From Bacteroidota bacterium (GTDB lineage Bacteria; Bacteroidota; Ignavibacteria; UBA10030; UBA8401): 64,000 nucleotides of DNA. Where the stretch lies: the NCBI GenBank assembly GCA_041658205.1, contig JBBAAO010000001.1, positions 2,418,001 through 2,482,000 of the forward strand, given 5' to 3'. How positions within the stretch are numbered: position 1 is the first letter of the stretch; every line of letters begins with the position of its first letter. Shown piece by piece: positions 17,538 to 26,733 of this stretch. The translations under genes and the position numbers were made by a program. The notes under the pieces were generated by a model. It had not been told where the DNA came from. It made no database searches and worked only from the letters and a program-made list of their open reading frames with translations.

Positions 17538-18395
17538 TTAACGTTTATTTTCCACGGTCAACATATTCACTGATTCGTACTCGCCTCGCAATGAACTAAT
17601 ATATGTTTTGATCACATCAGCATACGTTTCTTTGTACTTTGATGTAAAGTTATAACAACATAACCGACCTGGCTTATGGAATATATATTTTAGCAGAACA
17701 TCATATTTCCCTGTCGGAAGAATATTGAAATTATAATAATCAAGCATTACTGCTGGGTACGTGATTGTCTTTCCTTCCGGTAGAGTAATCACATCGTTGC
17801 TATCCGGAAATATCTTTTCTCCAACGCAATCAACACGTATTTCGGTCGGTCGGACGATCTTTCCGGCACTATCTCTAACAATTGCCTCGATGGGAAGAAT
17901 ACATTGTTCTACCCGAAGAATATTTAACGGCATTGATGAAGTGTTATGCATCGATACTTGAATTTTCAAACGACCGTTTACAAAAGAATATCCATGTAAT
18001 TCTATTTGTAATACTTTCTGTTTTTCATTTTCTCTGTCAATTCGTTGGTGATATTTTTCCAGGGAGTCATTGGATTCAACAAGGGGAACATTCAATGTTA
18101 CGTTATGGATTGTAATGGAATTTGAATCGGCAACAATCAGAGTATCATATTTGGAAATATATGTAAGGCCATAAAACGCGACAATGTGTCTTCCGATCGG
18201 CACATGTTCAATTTCATACAATCCATTTTTATCTACGAGACTTCCAAGAACAGTACCTTTAATTCCCACAGTAATGAGTTCATAAGATCTTTGACCATCC
18301 TGCAGTGTAATGGTCCCTTTGAGAGTAGCGCCGTAAATTTCAGAAATTGCGAGAAATGAGAGAAGTAATGAAGCTTTTAAATATGCTAATGTCAT
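17538..18395 (-). CDS. Secreted carboxypeptidase-regulatory-like domain protein
   Basis: About 285 residues. The start at 18395 yields the signal peptide MTLAYLKASLLLSFLAISE; an open frame continues upstream to 18527 but runs through a repeat element and produces the well-known spurious MPAYAGMT peptide, so I reject it. Residues about 25-95 form a carboxypeptidase-regulatory / CNA-B-like sandwich (ATLKGTITLQDG, GSLVDKNGLYEIEHVPIGRH), and a second beta-rich domain follows. Such domains are structural or surface modules; no enzyme motif is visible. Confidence 0.7.
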   Translation of the reverse strand: MTLAYLKASLLLSFLAISEIYGATLKGTITLQDGQRSYELITVGIKGTVLGSLVDKNGLYEIEHVPIGRHIVAFYGLTYISKYDTLIVADSNSITIHNVTLNVPLVESNDSLEKYHQRIDRENEKQKVLQIELHGYSFVNGRLKIQVSMHNTSSMPLNILRVEQCILPIEAIVRDSAGKIVRPTEIRVDCVGEKIFPDSNDVITLPEGKTITYPAVMLDYYNFNILPTGKYDVLLKYIFHKPGRLCCYNFTSKYKETYADVIKTYISSLRGEYESVNMLTVENKR

Positions 18396-18468
18396 GGTAT
18401 GTCGTTGGGACTGTTGCCTGATCTGATTGTTTTGATCATTACATTCAATTTTCATCAATGATGGCAAA

Positions 18469-18601
18469 AAATGAATGTCCTCGCGGCAAGCCGCGAGGTA
18501 TCTTGTCATGCCAGCGTACGCTGGCATCCAGGTCCTGGATTCCGGCTTTCGCCGGAATGACGCCGCAAGCGGCGGGGAATTAGACCCTTAAGAGATTAAA
18601 T
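18469..18601. repeat. 133-bp palindromic dispersed repeat, copy A
   Basis: Composed of successive hairpins: CCTCGCGGC/GCCGCGAGG, ATGCCAGCGTACGCTGGCAT, TCCGGC/GCCGGA and CCGC/GCGG. The same 133 bp recurs at 48402-48578 with two mismatches and one 44-bp insertion. It abuts the stop codon of the TlpA-like gene at 18604 and may act as its transcript end. Its reverse reading is the source of the MPAYAGMT N-terminal artefact. Confidence 0.9.
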
Positions 18602-18603
18602 CA

Positions 18604-19521
18604 TCATTCCTTGGCTTTTAATAGGTTGTTGATCTTCATGCCAAATGTCTGTGTGGATAGTGAATCATATCCTATATGATCATACACAACAATTCCTTTT
18701 GCATCAATAATGACATTTCGCGGGAACGTTCCTCCCAAAATAGAAAATGTACTATCATTAAATAATGTATGCTGATACCGAAAAGGGTTTTGTTTTAAAA
18801 ATTCTTTAACTTCTGATTCTTTATTCCATGCAACTGATATGAACTTAATTTTTCTTCCAGAATATTTTTTTTCATGCTTATTTAACTCTGGCATCTCTAG
18901 CACACAAGGCTGACAATATGTATTCCAACTATTAATTACTGTTATTGAATCATTTTGATACCGAAGACGATAGGGAAAACCTGAAAGTGTATTGATGGAG
19001 ACTTCGGGCATTGGTTTTCCTACTTTTATCGGATTCGACTTAAATACCGGAATTGCTTCAGCAGTTGTTGATGATTTTTCCGGACTATTCCATCGAAATA
19101 ACAACATTTTACTGTCTAGAAGTACGACAAATTCCATCTGATAGTCATCATAATTATTTTCAAACAATTGAAAGTTTCGCGTTCCTTTCAGCTGATATTC
19201 CGTTGTTTTTTCTAACATGACTAAAAGTGTGCTATATCCATTAGTTCCATAGTTCTGAATTAACCAGAACCAATCCTTCCCTAAACTATCTATACTCCAG
19301 ACAAATTCTAAAGACAATGGCGTTTCACCAGCAAGGAGAGTGGCAGAATAAAGAGGCTTTTGTTTCCAACTGGTAAAGTGTTGGGTATAGGCTTCGGCAG
19401 TACTCTTTTCCAGAAATACAGCATGGAATGTGTTAGTCGTATCAACAGGTTTGGCTGTTTGACCAATTATTACACCGACAGTTAATCCTAACAACAATAA
19501 AACGAAAAGTGCTGATCGCAT
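18604..19521 (-). CDS. TlpA-like periplasmic thioredoxin-fold protein
   Basis: About 305 residues with the start at 19521 (MRSALFVLLLLGLTVGVI signal peptide). The N-terminal half (about 30-185) has no family I recognise. The C-terminal half is a TlpA/ResA-type thioredoxin domain: GKPMPEVSINTLSGF, active-site SWNTYCQPCVLEMPEL with CxxC = CQPC, and the cis-Pro region GGTFPRNVIIDAKG. It would act as a thiol-disulfide reductant or oxidant in the periplasm. It overlaps repeat copy A at its 3-prime end and lies 47 bp downstream of a lipoprotein gene. Confidence 0.87.
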   Translation of the reverse strand: MRSALFVLLLLGLTVGVIIGQTAKPVDTTNTFHAVFLEKSTAEAYTQHFTSWKQKPLYSATLLAGETPLSLEFVWSIDSLGKDWFWLIQNYGTNGYSTLLVMLEKTTEYQLKGTRNFQLFENNYDDYQMEFVVLLDSKMLLFRWNSPEKSSTTAEAIPVFKSNPIKVGKPMPEVSINTLSGFPYRLRYQNDSITVINSWNTYCQPCVLEMPELNKHEKKYSGRKIKFISVAWNKESEVKEFLKQNPFRYQHTLFNDSTFSILGGTFPRNVIIDAKGIVVYDHIGYDSLSTQTFGMKINNLLKAKE

Positions 19522-19568
19522 ATATTTTCTTTCATCTAGATAAATAAAATCTGGCATACTGTGAATGA

Positions 19569-20405
19569 CTATTTTTGCGCAATGAAGTACGACTTAAGAT
19601 TCCAAACTTGATATCGCCGTTCAACAAAATCATAATCATACACTTTTACGATTCCAACGTCGGGGTGAATCCAATATGTTGGATGCCCATACGTGTTGGG
19701 AACAATCGTATTTTTTTGGACTTTAGCACAGTTTTGAAACACACCGACTTTTGTCGTTACAGTTTCAATGGTATCAACATTATACCGTAATGAACCGACA
19801 CTCCATGTTTTGCCAATTGAGAGGGGAAACGGAAACGTCTTGCTTTCATATCCAGACAAATTAAACCTGAGTGTATCGTTATTTTCATAGACAATATTCG
19901 AATCGATCACTGTTCCATATTTCTCGATCCATAAAGCGCCTACTGTTCCATTGTTAGCAACACCCATATCTGCTACGGAGAAACCAGTGGTATCGGTGTA
20001 ATTACTAAGCCCCGTATCTATTCGCTCATACTTCCAGGAAGATCCTACTGTGAGCGGGAAGTAGTTTGAAATATTCAATGTTTGCTTCAGTGTGCACCGA
20101 ATCGCAGGAATGACATTTGACCGGACTTGTGCGGCGGTGATGTAATCTGAAAAATACATTTTCTTAAATTCAACCGCGTGAATGTCTTCCGTTACACTAT
20201 CAATAAGTGCCGGTGTTACTTTTCCTGTGAACAGACTATCAATATATATTTTAGCTCCGGCAGGATATGTTTCGCAATATATTTTTCCATAGACAATGAT
20301 TTTATTGTCCGTTTCGCGAGAAATGTACACAATGGATTCTTCTTTTTCACATCCAAGGATTGAAATGATGATACTTAAAAAGAGATATCGCAAGACGTGA
20401 TTCAT
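19569..20405 (-). CDS. PEGA-domain lipoprotein
   Basis: About 278 residues with the start at 20405, where MNHVLRYLFLSIIISILGCE provides a lipoprotein signal with Cys19 as the lipidation site. Residues about 45-105 match a PEGA-type sandwich (YCETYPAGAKIYIDSLFTG), a small surface-layer-associated fold. The remainder (YFPLTVGSSWKYERIDTG, TYWIHPDVGIVKVYDYDF) resembles beta-rich secreted proteins of this bacterial group without assigned function. It is 19 bp downstream of the NTR-domain gene, so the three genes 18604-21822 are probably one transcription unit. Confidence 0.75.
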   Translation of the reverse strand: MNHVLRYLFLSIIISILGCEKEESIVYISRETDNKIIVYGKIYCETYPAGAKIYIDSLFTGKVTPALIDSVTEDIHAVEFKKMYFSDYITAAQVRSNVIPAIRCTLKQTLNISNYFPLTVGSSWKYERIDTGLSNYTDTTGFSVADMGVANNGTVGALWIEKYGTVIDSNIVYENNDTLRFNLSGYESKTFPFPLSIGKTWSVGSLRYNVDTIETVTTKVGVFQNCAKVQKNTIVPNTYGHPTYWIHPDVGIVKVYDYDFVERRYQVWNLKSYFIAQK

Positions 20406-20424
20406 ATAATAAGATCTTAATGAT

Positions 20425-21822
20425 TTATTTTTTTCTATTTGCCGTTCTATATTTACGTATATCGTTATAGACATCTTTTGATGTTTTCCCAATGTAATAT
20501 TTCAAATCAGTCAGATTATGATTCACCTGAAGCGTGTCGTATTCCCAATCGGAAAGTCCAAATTCCGCAGTATAACTGCGATGCTGTAATTGTAATTGTT
20601 CACTTTCTTCTTTTGTTTCAACTTGAAAATAGTAAGATCGTTTTACTAACTTTTGGCCATGCACTGCCTTCAATGAAAACTTTCCCTGATTATCTGTCGT
20701 CATTGTTACATTGTCTTTTCCATATTTCATAATTGCATCGAAACTGATGGATACATTTGTTGCAGGAACGCTGTCTTTATAATAACAGTATCCGCTCACA
20801 AGATAGATTGGGAGTTTTTTATTTAAAAGTGAAAAACGAATAGATTTAGTCGCCGTTGGCGAATGTAATTCAATCGGTATTGCCTTATTCATTGTTGGTG
20901 TATTCGGATAGAATGTCGTTTCGTACGGCATGTCCACCGTGGGTCCGTTGGGATTTACCGCTAAATAATATGCACCAAGAGTTATACCCTTATCAAATTC
21001 AAAATAACCCGAATCATTACTTGTTGCAGATTCAAAGTATCCAACGGAGTTATTTCTGGTATCGATATCTGATTCTACCAACGAAACCTCAATATTTGGG
21101 GCAGCCGATCCATTCGTAAAAAATGTTTTACCGTTAATGAATGTCGCCGGGAATAACTGATAATTGTCCTCTTCACATTCTAGAGAATCTATCCGAATTG
21201 ATGAATGATAAGGAGACAAATACAACGAATCACTGATGGCTAATTCAATCGTATATACGCCAGGTTTTATGTCCAAGAAATAAAAATTTCCTTGTGAATT
21301 GGTCTTTGTAACATAATGATGTTCTTTGTTACGTATCGTCACCCTTAAGTCACACATATTAATAAACGGACTTCGATCTCTCACGTAATAAATGTTTCCA
21401 ACAAAAGACGATGTAGAGAGAATATGCGGCAAATGTTCAAAAAAGACATAATCAATTTGTGATTCTGAGAGGGCTTTCGATCTTGAACAGATATTCGTTG
21501 TATATCCTTTATCTTTTTTATAGGCATAAATTAAATAGTCAATACTATCCCGAAAGTAAGAGCCGCAATCTCCCCCGCCCATTCCGGTTTCAATTGCTAT
21601 TGTATCAAGCGCTTCTCCCTTTAATACTTTTGAGACAACGAATCTATATTCCTGCCTAAACGAAAATTCATTATCAGCTTTATGAATTTGGGTAAGCTTT
21701 CCAATAAATATTATATCTGCCGAATTATACGATTTCGTTATGGAAGTTCTAAAACAGGAACAGGGATATGTATTACAAAATATCATGAATAGTAAAAGTG
21801 TTTTCAGAAGTGATCTATTCAT
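20425..21822 (-). CDS. Secreted NTR/TIMP-like plus carboxypeptidase-regulatory protein
   Basis: About 465 residues with the start at 21822 (MNRSLLKTLLLFMIFCNTYP signal). Immediately after cleavage the CSC motif begins an NTR/TIMP-like domain: SADIIFIGKL, RFVVSKVLKGE and IETGMGGGDCGSYF, with paired Cys that probably form disulfides. Two or more carboxypeptidase-regulatory / beta-sandwich modules follow (VTIRNKEHHYVTKTNSQGN, ISFDAIMKYGKDNVTMTTD). This layout is widespread and uncharacterised in Bacteroidota. Location outside the cytoplasm is clear; function is not. Confidence 0.78.
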   Translation of the reverse strand: MNRSLLKTLLLFMIFCNTYPCSCFRTSITKSYNSADIIFIGKLTQIHKADNEFSFRQEYRFVVSKVLKGEALDTIAIETGMGGGDCGSYFRDSIDYLIYAYKKDKGYTTNICSRSKALSESQIDYVFFEHLPHILSTSSFVGNIYYVRDRSPFINMCDLRVTIRNKEHHYVTKTNSQGNFYFLDIKPGVYTIELAISDSLYLSPYHSSIRIDSLECEEDNYQLFPATFINGKTFFTNGSAAPNIEVSLVESDIDTRNNSVGYFESATSNDSGYFEFDKGITLGAYYLAVNPNGPTVDMPYETTFYPNTPTMNKAIPIELHSPTATKSIRFSLLNKKLPIYLVSGYCYYKDSVPATNVSISFDAIMKYGKDNVTMTTDNQGKFSLKAVHGQKLVKRSYYFQVETKEESEQLQLQHRSYTAEFGLSDWEYDTLQVNHNLTDLKYYIGKTSKDVYNDIRKYRTANRKK

Positions 21823-22022
21823 AATGCTTTCTTTTGTGAAGCAAGCATACAAGAGACATTTTTGGATTGGATTTTGTCTTATTAAATTCCATACCTCATT
21901 AACCAACATTATTATTCTAAAAAAATGTATTGCAATAATACCATAACAGCAATCGCAAATACTCTATAGTATTAAGTTACAACTTCATTATTTCTTGCGC
22001 ATCACGTGAATACGGGATGGGG

Positions 22023-22826
22023 TTATTTTTTCCATTTTTCATGAAATTGAACATGGGCAAGTTGGTCGTGCAGTGTTTCTTTGGAAGGATCGAGCGATCG
22101 GATAACTTCGGTAGGATATCCGCTTTGGATTGTCTTTAAAAAAACAACCTTCTCTTTAATAGTATAGAGTAAGCGCCACGATTTTATGGCAATAACATAT
22201 CCGCCTAAGTCATATTTCATAATTCTGCGGTATGAATGCGGGAAGGGATCGAATGAGAGGATATCAATCGCCCGTTCCAATAGATGAATATTGTGCGTTT
22301 CCTTCAGCCACTCCGCTTGTTCTTTTGCTTCGGAAGATACTTCAACGGCATACGGCGATTCTTCCGCATGTTCAACTTCCGCTAACCAGCCAATCTCTGC
22401 ATCGGGAAACGCTTCGGCATACGGAATATACGGTTTGATATCAAGGATCGGCGTGCCATCCAACAGATCCGGATTTTCAACTTTAATGACTCTCCCTTTC
22501 ACGTCAATCAATTTACATAACGAGAGGCCAATGGGATTGGGACGATGCGGCGAGCGTGTTGCAAAAACTCCCCGCTTGGTCCTGCCGCTCCGAGGTGGAA
22601 GAACTTTCGGTTTCCAATCGGAATTTTCATGAAACCAGGAGATAATCCAGATTCGTTCGAACCCATTCAAATATTCCAACGCCTGATCAAAATTTTTATC
22701 AGGATAAAGTTCGATGGTACCAATAACTGTTTCTTTATCTATACCCGGCTGACGCGGTGCGTGTTGTTTTTCCTGGTATGGAGTACGAATGATACCGATT
22801 GGAGTGAGGATCAATTGATCGGTCAT
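22023..22826 (-). CDS. trmO: tRNA (N6-threonylcarbamoyl-A37)-N6-methyltransferase TrmO
   Basis: A 267-residue SAM-dependent enzyme that methylates t6A37 in ANN-decoding tRNAs. It carries the beta-barrel TrmO/UPF0066 signatures GVFATRSPHRPNPIGLS and GTPILDIKPYIPYAEAF, plus a C-terminal domain (SYRRIMKYDLGGYVIAIKSW) as in the long E. coli form. The start is set at 22826, one base after the stop of the YaiO-like gene, giving MTDQLILTPIGIIRTPY. Its place as last gene of an apparent exopolysaccharide operon is unexpected for a tRNA-modifying enzyme. Confidence 0.9.
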   Translation of the reverse strand: MTDQLILTPIGIIRTPYQEKQHAPRQPGIDKETVIGTIELYPDKNFDQALEYLNGFERIWIISWFHENSDWKPKVLPPRSGRTKRGVFATRSPHRPNPIGLSLCKLIDVKGRVIKVENPDLLDGTPILDIKPYIPYAEAFPDAEIGWLAEVEHAEESPYAVEVSSEAKEQAEWLKETHNIHLLERAIDILSFDPFPHSYRRIMKYDLGGYVIAIKSWRLLYTIKEKVVFLKTIQSGYPTEVIRSLDPSKETLHDQLAHVQFHEKWKK

Positions 22827-22827
22827 A

Positions 22828-24090
22828 CTAAAATTTAAATTTATATCCGAATGAAAGAGCATAATTATTCACCAACAAACCGGGTATCACCTCTTCATAT
22901 TTATAATCAACGGAAAAATCGACGGTTGATTTCAAATCGATGACATATTGAAATCCTGTTCCGATACTTTGAGATTTCAAAAGATTAATTCTTGTTCCGG
23001 TTGTGTCGGTGTAATTGTCCTCATCCGGTGTGGAACCAGCTCCCCCTTTGAGAAAAGCGTACGTTCCGTCCCCTCCAAAATATTGGCGAATGGTCAATGA
23101 AAATGAACGGGAAAGCTGCTTGCCTGGTATGAGATACGTGCGAAGAGAAAACCAATAATCTCCTAAATAATAACCTACCGAAGCCGTATAAATATCGATC
23201 GGACTATTACTAAAAAAAAGAAGCCGTGTACCGATGGATGCCTCAAAACTTTCGGGAAGTTTGAAAAATGGTTCCAAACCAAACCGATGTTTTGGAAAGT
23301 TCTTCGTCCAGGAATATCCATAATTTGCATATGCATAGATGCCGCTGACGATTTTAGGATAGGCTTCTAGTTCCACTTGATATCCCTCGTTTCCGAAACG
23401 GCGGGATCCATTTAATTTAAGCGCGACCGATCCAATTGGGGTGATTCGTGTATATTGCACAGTCATTTGATCCCGCGGCGAAAACCGTGCAACATTAAAC
23501 CAGTCGTGTGTGTACGAAACGCCGATGCTATTTAAATATGAACGTGTTTTAATCGATTCCCTCAACGGTTGAATTTCCGGGTTAGATCTATTGATATCTT
23601 CCAGAATAGAAAGTGTAAACAATGCCTCGCCATCTTTATCCATGTCACGATAAATCTTTACTCGTTTCACTAAAAGCTCTTCGTCATTCGGAAAATATTT
23701 CAACGCTGTATTACAAAGAACCAATGCATCCGGAAATTTTCCATCCCACATCTCAACATCAATTGCGGCCTGAAGCGCGTCAAGATATTTCGGTTTTTCT
23801 TTCAGAACTCGTTTTAATTCTTGCCGGGCTTCTTTTCTACGACCATCCCATGCATATGTTCGAGCAAGCAGAACCTTCAGGTCAGTGTAGGCTGGACTTT
23901 TCGCAATGGCAATCTTCAATATTACTCTGGCCGAATCGCGTTGTCCGCTAAACGCAAGATCACGCGCACGAACAAACAGTTCATCAGCATCAAGTGCATC
24001 CAGCTTCGTTTGTGCATTTATACTTTGCAATACTATCAGAACGGATAAAAGAACGAAATATTTACACTTCATATGGTTAGACCGCTTCAT
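22828..24090 (-). CDS. TPR plus YaiO-type outer-membrane beta-barrel protein
   Basis: A 420-residue exported protein. The signal peptide lies in MKCKYFVLLSVLIVLQSINA; the start may be 24090 or the internal Met at 24072. TPR-like helices occupy about 30-180 (ARDLAFSGQRDSARVILKIA, LARTYAWDGRRKEARQELKR), followed by a YaiO-family barrel (IGVSYTHDWFN, YANYGYSWTKNF, YYLGDYWFSLRTYLIPG) ending in YALSFGYKFKF with the terminal Phe expected of barrel proteins. Periplasmic TPR plus barrel is the architecture of exopolysaccharide export porins such as PgaA, so an export role for the polymer made by the neighbouring GT2 is a reasonable inference. Confidence 0.85.
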   Translation of the reverse strand: MKRSNHMKCKYFVLLSVLIVLQSINAQTKLDALDADELFVRARDLAFSGQRDSARVILKIAIAKSPAYTDLKVLLARTYAWDGRRKEARQELKRVLKEKPKYLDALQAAIDVEMWDGKFPDALVLCNTALKYFPNDEELLVKRVKIYRDMDKDGEALFTLSILEDINRSNPEIQPLRESIKTRSYLNSIGVSYTHDWFNVARFSPRDQMTVQYTRITPIGSVALKLNGSRRFGNEGYQVELEAYPKIVSGIYAYANYGYSWTKNFPKHRFGLEPFFKLPESFEASIGTRLLFFSNSPIDIYTASVGYYLGDYWFSLRTYLIPGKQLSRSFSLTIRQYFGGDGTYAFLKGGAGSTPDEDNYTDTTGTRINLLKSQSIGTGFQYVIDLKSTVDFSVDYKYEEVIPGLLVNNYALSFGYKFKF

Positions 24091-24133
24091 TGTTATCGTT
24101 ATCGTACAAATTTAGTTCGGGTTATCCGTTCCA

Positions 24134-25558
24134 TTATTTCTTAAATCCGACGCGGGTCATTGCTCCCCAGGATTGAACTCCCCGCGCATAATCCCAGAAT
24201 GCTTTCATTCTCCACCATACGGTGATCTGTCTGTACCCAAAATTTTCAATAACTGCCAATAAAAGAAGTTTCAGCAGATCTCGCGTGCGGGGATAGCGAT
24301 GAAATGAAATTTCTTCCAGAATGACTGAACTGATGGAAAACATGACACCGTAGATTACTGATACAACAAAAAAGAGCGTGAAAATTTCTAAATTCACCAT
24401 TCCCAAATAAAATCCGAATCCAACGGCAAGAATTCCCAGTCCTTCAATGACTGGCCCTAACAATTCAATAAAAACAAAGTACGGCGTGCTAACAAGACCG
24501 AGCACTTTGTAGCGCTTGTTGAATAACATTTTTTTGTGAATCAGCAGCGTATCGAGCAAACCGCGATGCCATCGGTTGCGCTGTCTGCCAAGAATTTTCA
24601 AGGTCTCCGGTGCTTCCGTCCAACAGACAGGATCGGGAACAAATTCCACGCGATACGGTCTGTCGTTCTCCAAGCAATATCGATGCATCCGTACAACCAA
24701 TTCCATATCTTCACCGACGGTGTCATGTTTATATCCGCCGACCTTGATTACAATTTCTCGATTAAAGAGTCCGAATGCACCGGAAATGATCAGCAGTCCG
24801 TTGATCGCTCCCCATCCCATTCTGCCGGAAAGATACGCCCGATAATATTCTATCACCTGAAACGAAGGGATCAATTTATTGGAAAGGCGAACTTCTTTCA
24901 CATGTCCGCGTTCAATTTTACAGCCGTTGGCTATGCGAACTATTCCGCCGACGGCGATCACCCGCTCGTCATCCAGAAATGGTTTCGCTACTTTCAGCAA
25001 TGCGTCATCTTCCAGAATGGAATCCGCATCAATGGCGCAGACCAGCGGATACCGAGAGACATTGATCCCCACATTGAGTGCATCCGCTTTCCCACCGTTC
25101 GCTTTATCCACAACGATCAGGCTTTTGTATTCCGGGCGCCGTGACACATAAATTCCGCGGACTGGTTTTGTGGCGATGGTAGGAAGATATGCTCGTTCCG
25201 TTCTGACCATGTCGAATTCTTTCACCACCACTTCCAACGTATTATCTTTGCTGCCGTCATTGATGAAAACAACTTCTGATGTCGGATAATTTAATCGCAG
25301 CAACGAATTCACACTTTCAATACATGTTGCAGATTCATTGTATGCCGGAGCAAGAATCGAAACGGGAGGAGTCAGCTCGGATTGCATGATCACTCGATAA
25401 TCGCAAAATGCGTGGCGGCGGAGATATGTGACGATTGCGCCAAAGGAGATGGCATACATGGAGAAGTAGAACACATTCACAAAAACAAAGAAACCGATAA
25501 TGAATAATGAATATGTGTTTATGACAACATTAATAAACTCAACAAATAGCTCCATCAT
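24134..25558 (-). CDS. Processive membrane glycosyltransferase, family 2
   Basis: A 474-residue polytopic GT2 of the cellulose/hyaluronan/poly-GlcNAc synthase type. Two N-terminal membrane segments (about 10-50) are followed by the catalytic domain with APAYNESATC, Asp101 in FINDGSKDNT, DAD at 177-179, GED at 282-284 and QRNRW at 326-330 (the Q/RxxRW motif of processive enzymes), then three to four membrane helices. It would polymerise a nucleotide-sugar and extrude the chain. The donor sugar cannot be read from sequence. The ATG at 25558 overlaps the stop of the HEAT-repeat gene by 4 bp, indicating translational coupling. Confidence 0.93.
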   Translation of the reverse strand: MMELFVEFINVVINTYSLFIIGFFVFVNVFYFSMYAISFGAIVTYLRRHAFCDYRVIMQSELTPPVSILAPAYNESATCIESVNSLLRLNYPTSEVVFINDGSKDNTLEVVVKEFDMVRTERAYLPTIATKPVRGIYVSRRPEYKSLIVVDKANGGKADALNVGINVSRYPLVCAIDADSILEDDALLKVAKPFLDDERVIAVGGIVRIANGCKIERGHVKEVRLSNKLIPSFQVIEYYRAYLSGRMGWGAINGLLIISGAFGLFNREIVIKVGGYKHDTVGEDMELVVRMHRYCLENDRPYRVEFVPDPVCWTEAPETLKILGRQRNRWHRGLLDTLLIHKKMLFNKRYKVLGLVSTPYFVFIELLGPVIEGLGILAVGFGFYLGMVNLEIFTLFFVVSVIYGVMFSISSVILEEISFHRYPRTRDLLKLLLLAVIENFGYRQITVWWRMKAFWDYARGVQSWGAMTRVGFKK

Positions 25559-26703
25559 ACTCCCCCCGCCGCAATTTTTGATGAATTCATCGGGACACCG
25601 GCTTCATGGAGGAATTGCATTGCGATCATCCGCACCTGTTCATCATCAAGATTCAATGCATATAATAAACTCTTAATCCCCAATTCTCCGGATCGCGCCA
25701 ACGCTTCCGCTGCAGCAAGTTTCACAATCAAAGTATCTTTCACCAGCATCCAGTACAGATCGTATGCCATGGAAGGGGACGAAAGATTTCCTGCCGCCTT
25801 CGCTGCGTCCGCACGTAATTGTTCGTTATCGGAATATAAAAACCGTTGAATAACAGGAATACTTCTTCCGTCACCAATTCTTCCCAGTGCTATTAAACTT
25901 TTATGTTTCACTTCGGAGACGGTGTAGTCGATATACTCCAACAACGTTGGCACTGCCTTTACATCCCCAAGAATTCCAAGCATGTCAACACAAAATCCCT
26001 GAATCTTCGGATACTTCGACTGCATCGCTTGCACCAAGGGTAATACGGAATGTTCACCGAATCCTAAAATGGAACGGGAAAGCCGCACCTGCATCCAAGG
26101 AGACATTTCTTTCAACCGCATCATAATCGGACTGAGAATTTCCACACCGGCTATGTCGAGCATTGCCTGCGCTGCTTCAATCCGCACGTCGCCATTCTCG
26201 TCATCCAAACATTGCTCCAGATACGGAAGAGCGGATTCATTCATCATCAATCCTGCATTTTTACATCCCTTTGCACGAATCCACCATCGATTATCCCGAA
26301 GTGTTTCGCTCGTTTCTTTGACGAAATCAAAATATTCAAATGCACGGGTCAAACGTATCCGAGTATCGCCAATCACTTCCGTTGTTAATTTCAACATCAC
26401 ACGTTTCAACGATCTTCTGCGGGAATTGTATTTGGAGTTTCCATCAATATTGAGGTCGATCTTCAATGTAATAAGATACGGCTCCAGTCGTTTGATAAAT
26501 TCTTCTCGATCCGTAGTACTATCGTCGGTCACAATATCAGCAAACAAATACTGATTGAGAAATTCACGAGTTTTGGTATCGCCGCTGTACAGCTTAGTCT
26601 CAACGGTCGCAGCGCGGACCTTCGAAACGATCAGACCGATCGATCCGATGGCAATCAAAAAAAGAGCGAGAAACGTTGTGACAAGTACAAAGAGAAAAAA
26701 AAT
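25555..26703 (-). CDS. Membrane-anchored HEAT-repeat protein, probable ATT start
   Basis: About 382 residues from the proposed start ATT at 26703-26701. From there the product opens with FFLFVLVTTFLALFLIAIGS, one complete membrane helix, and TAAAGGA lies 8 bases upstream as an excellent ribosome site just after an in-frame stop. The first conventional start, TTG at 26658, would cut the helix and has no ribosome site. The soluble part contains HEAT/PBS-lyase-like repeats from about residue 120 (ALPYLEQCLDDENGDVRIEA, VPTLLEYIDYTVSEVKHKSL, IPVIQRFLYSDNEQLRADAA). It is coupled to the GT2 gene, so a scaffold or regulator of the synthase is inferred. Confidence 0.82.
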   Translation of the reverse strand: MFFLFVLVTTFLALFLIAIGSIGLIVSKVRAATVETKLYSGDTKTREFLNQYLFADIVTDDSTTDREEFIKRLEPYLITLKIDLNIDGNSKYNSRRRSLKRVMLKLTTEVIGDTRIRLTRAFEYFDFVKETSETLRDNRWWIRAKGCKNAGLMMNESALPYLEQCLDDENGDVRIEAAQAMLDIAGVEILSPIMMRLKEMSPWMQVRLSRSILGFGEHSVLPLVQAMQSKYPKIQGFCVDMLGILGDVKAVPTLLEYIDYTVSEVKHKSLIALGRIGDGRSIPVIQRFLYSDNEQLRADAAKAAGNLSSPSMAYDLYWMLVKDTLIVKLAAAEALARSGELGIKSLLYALNLDDEQVRMIAMQFLHEAGVPMNSSKIAAGGV

Positions 26704-26733
26704 GGCGGTATTCCTTTAAAATTGGAAAGAATG

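Noticed and set aside
18396..18527. Extended N-terminus beginning MPAYAGMTRYLAA
   Set aside because: It is the translation of dispersed repeat copy A, a known annotation artefact; the signal peptide starts at 18395.
24536..25144. Long open frame (about 200 codons) on the plus strand opposite the GT2 gene
   Set aside because: It is antisense to a protein with all GT2 catalytic motifs, has no recognisable domain and no ribosome site; a shadow frame.
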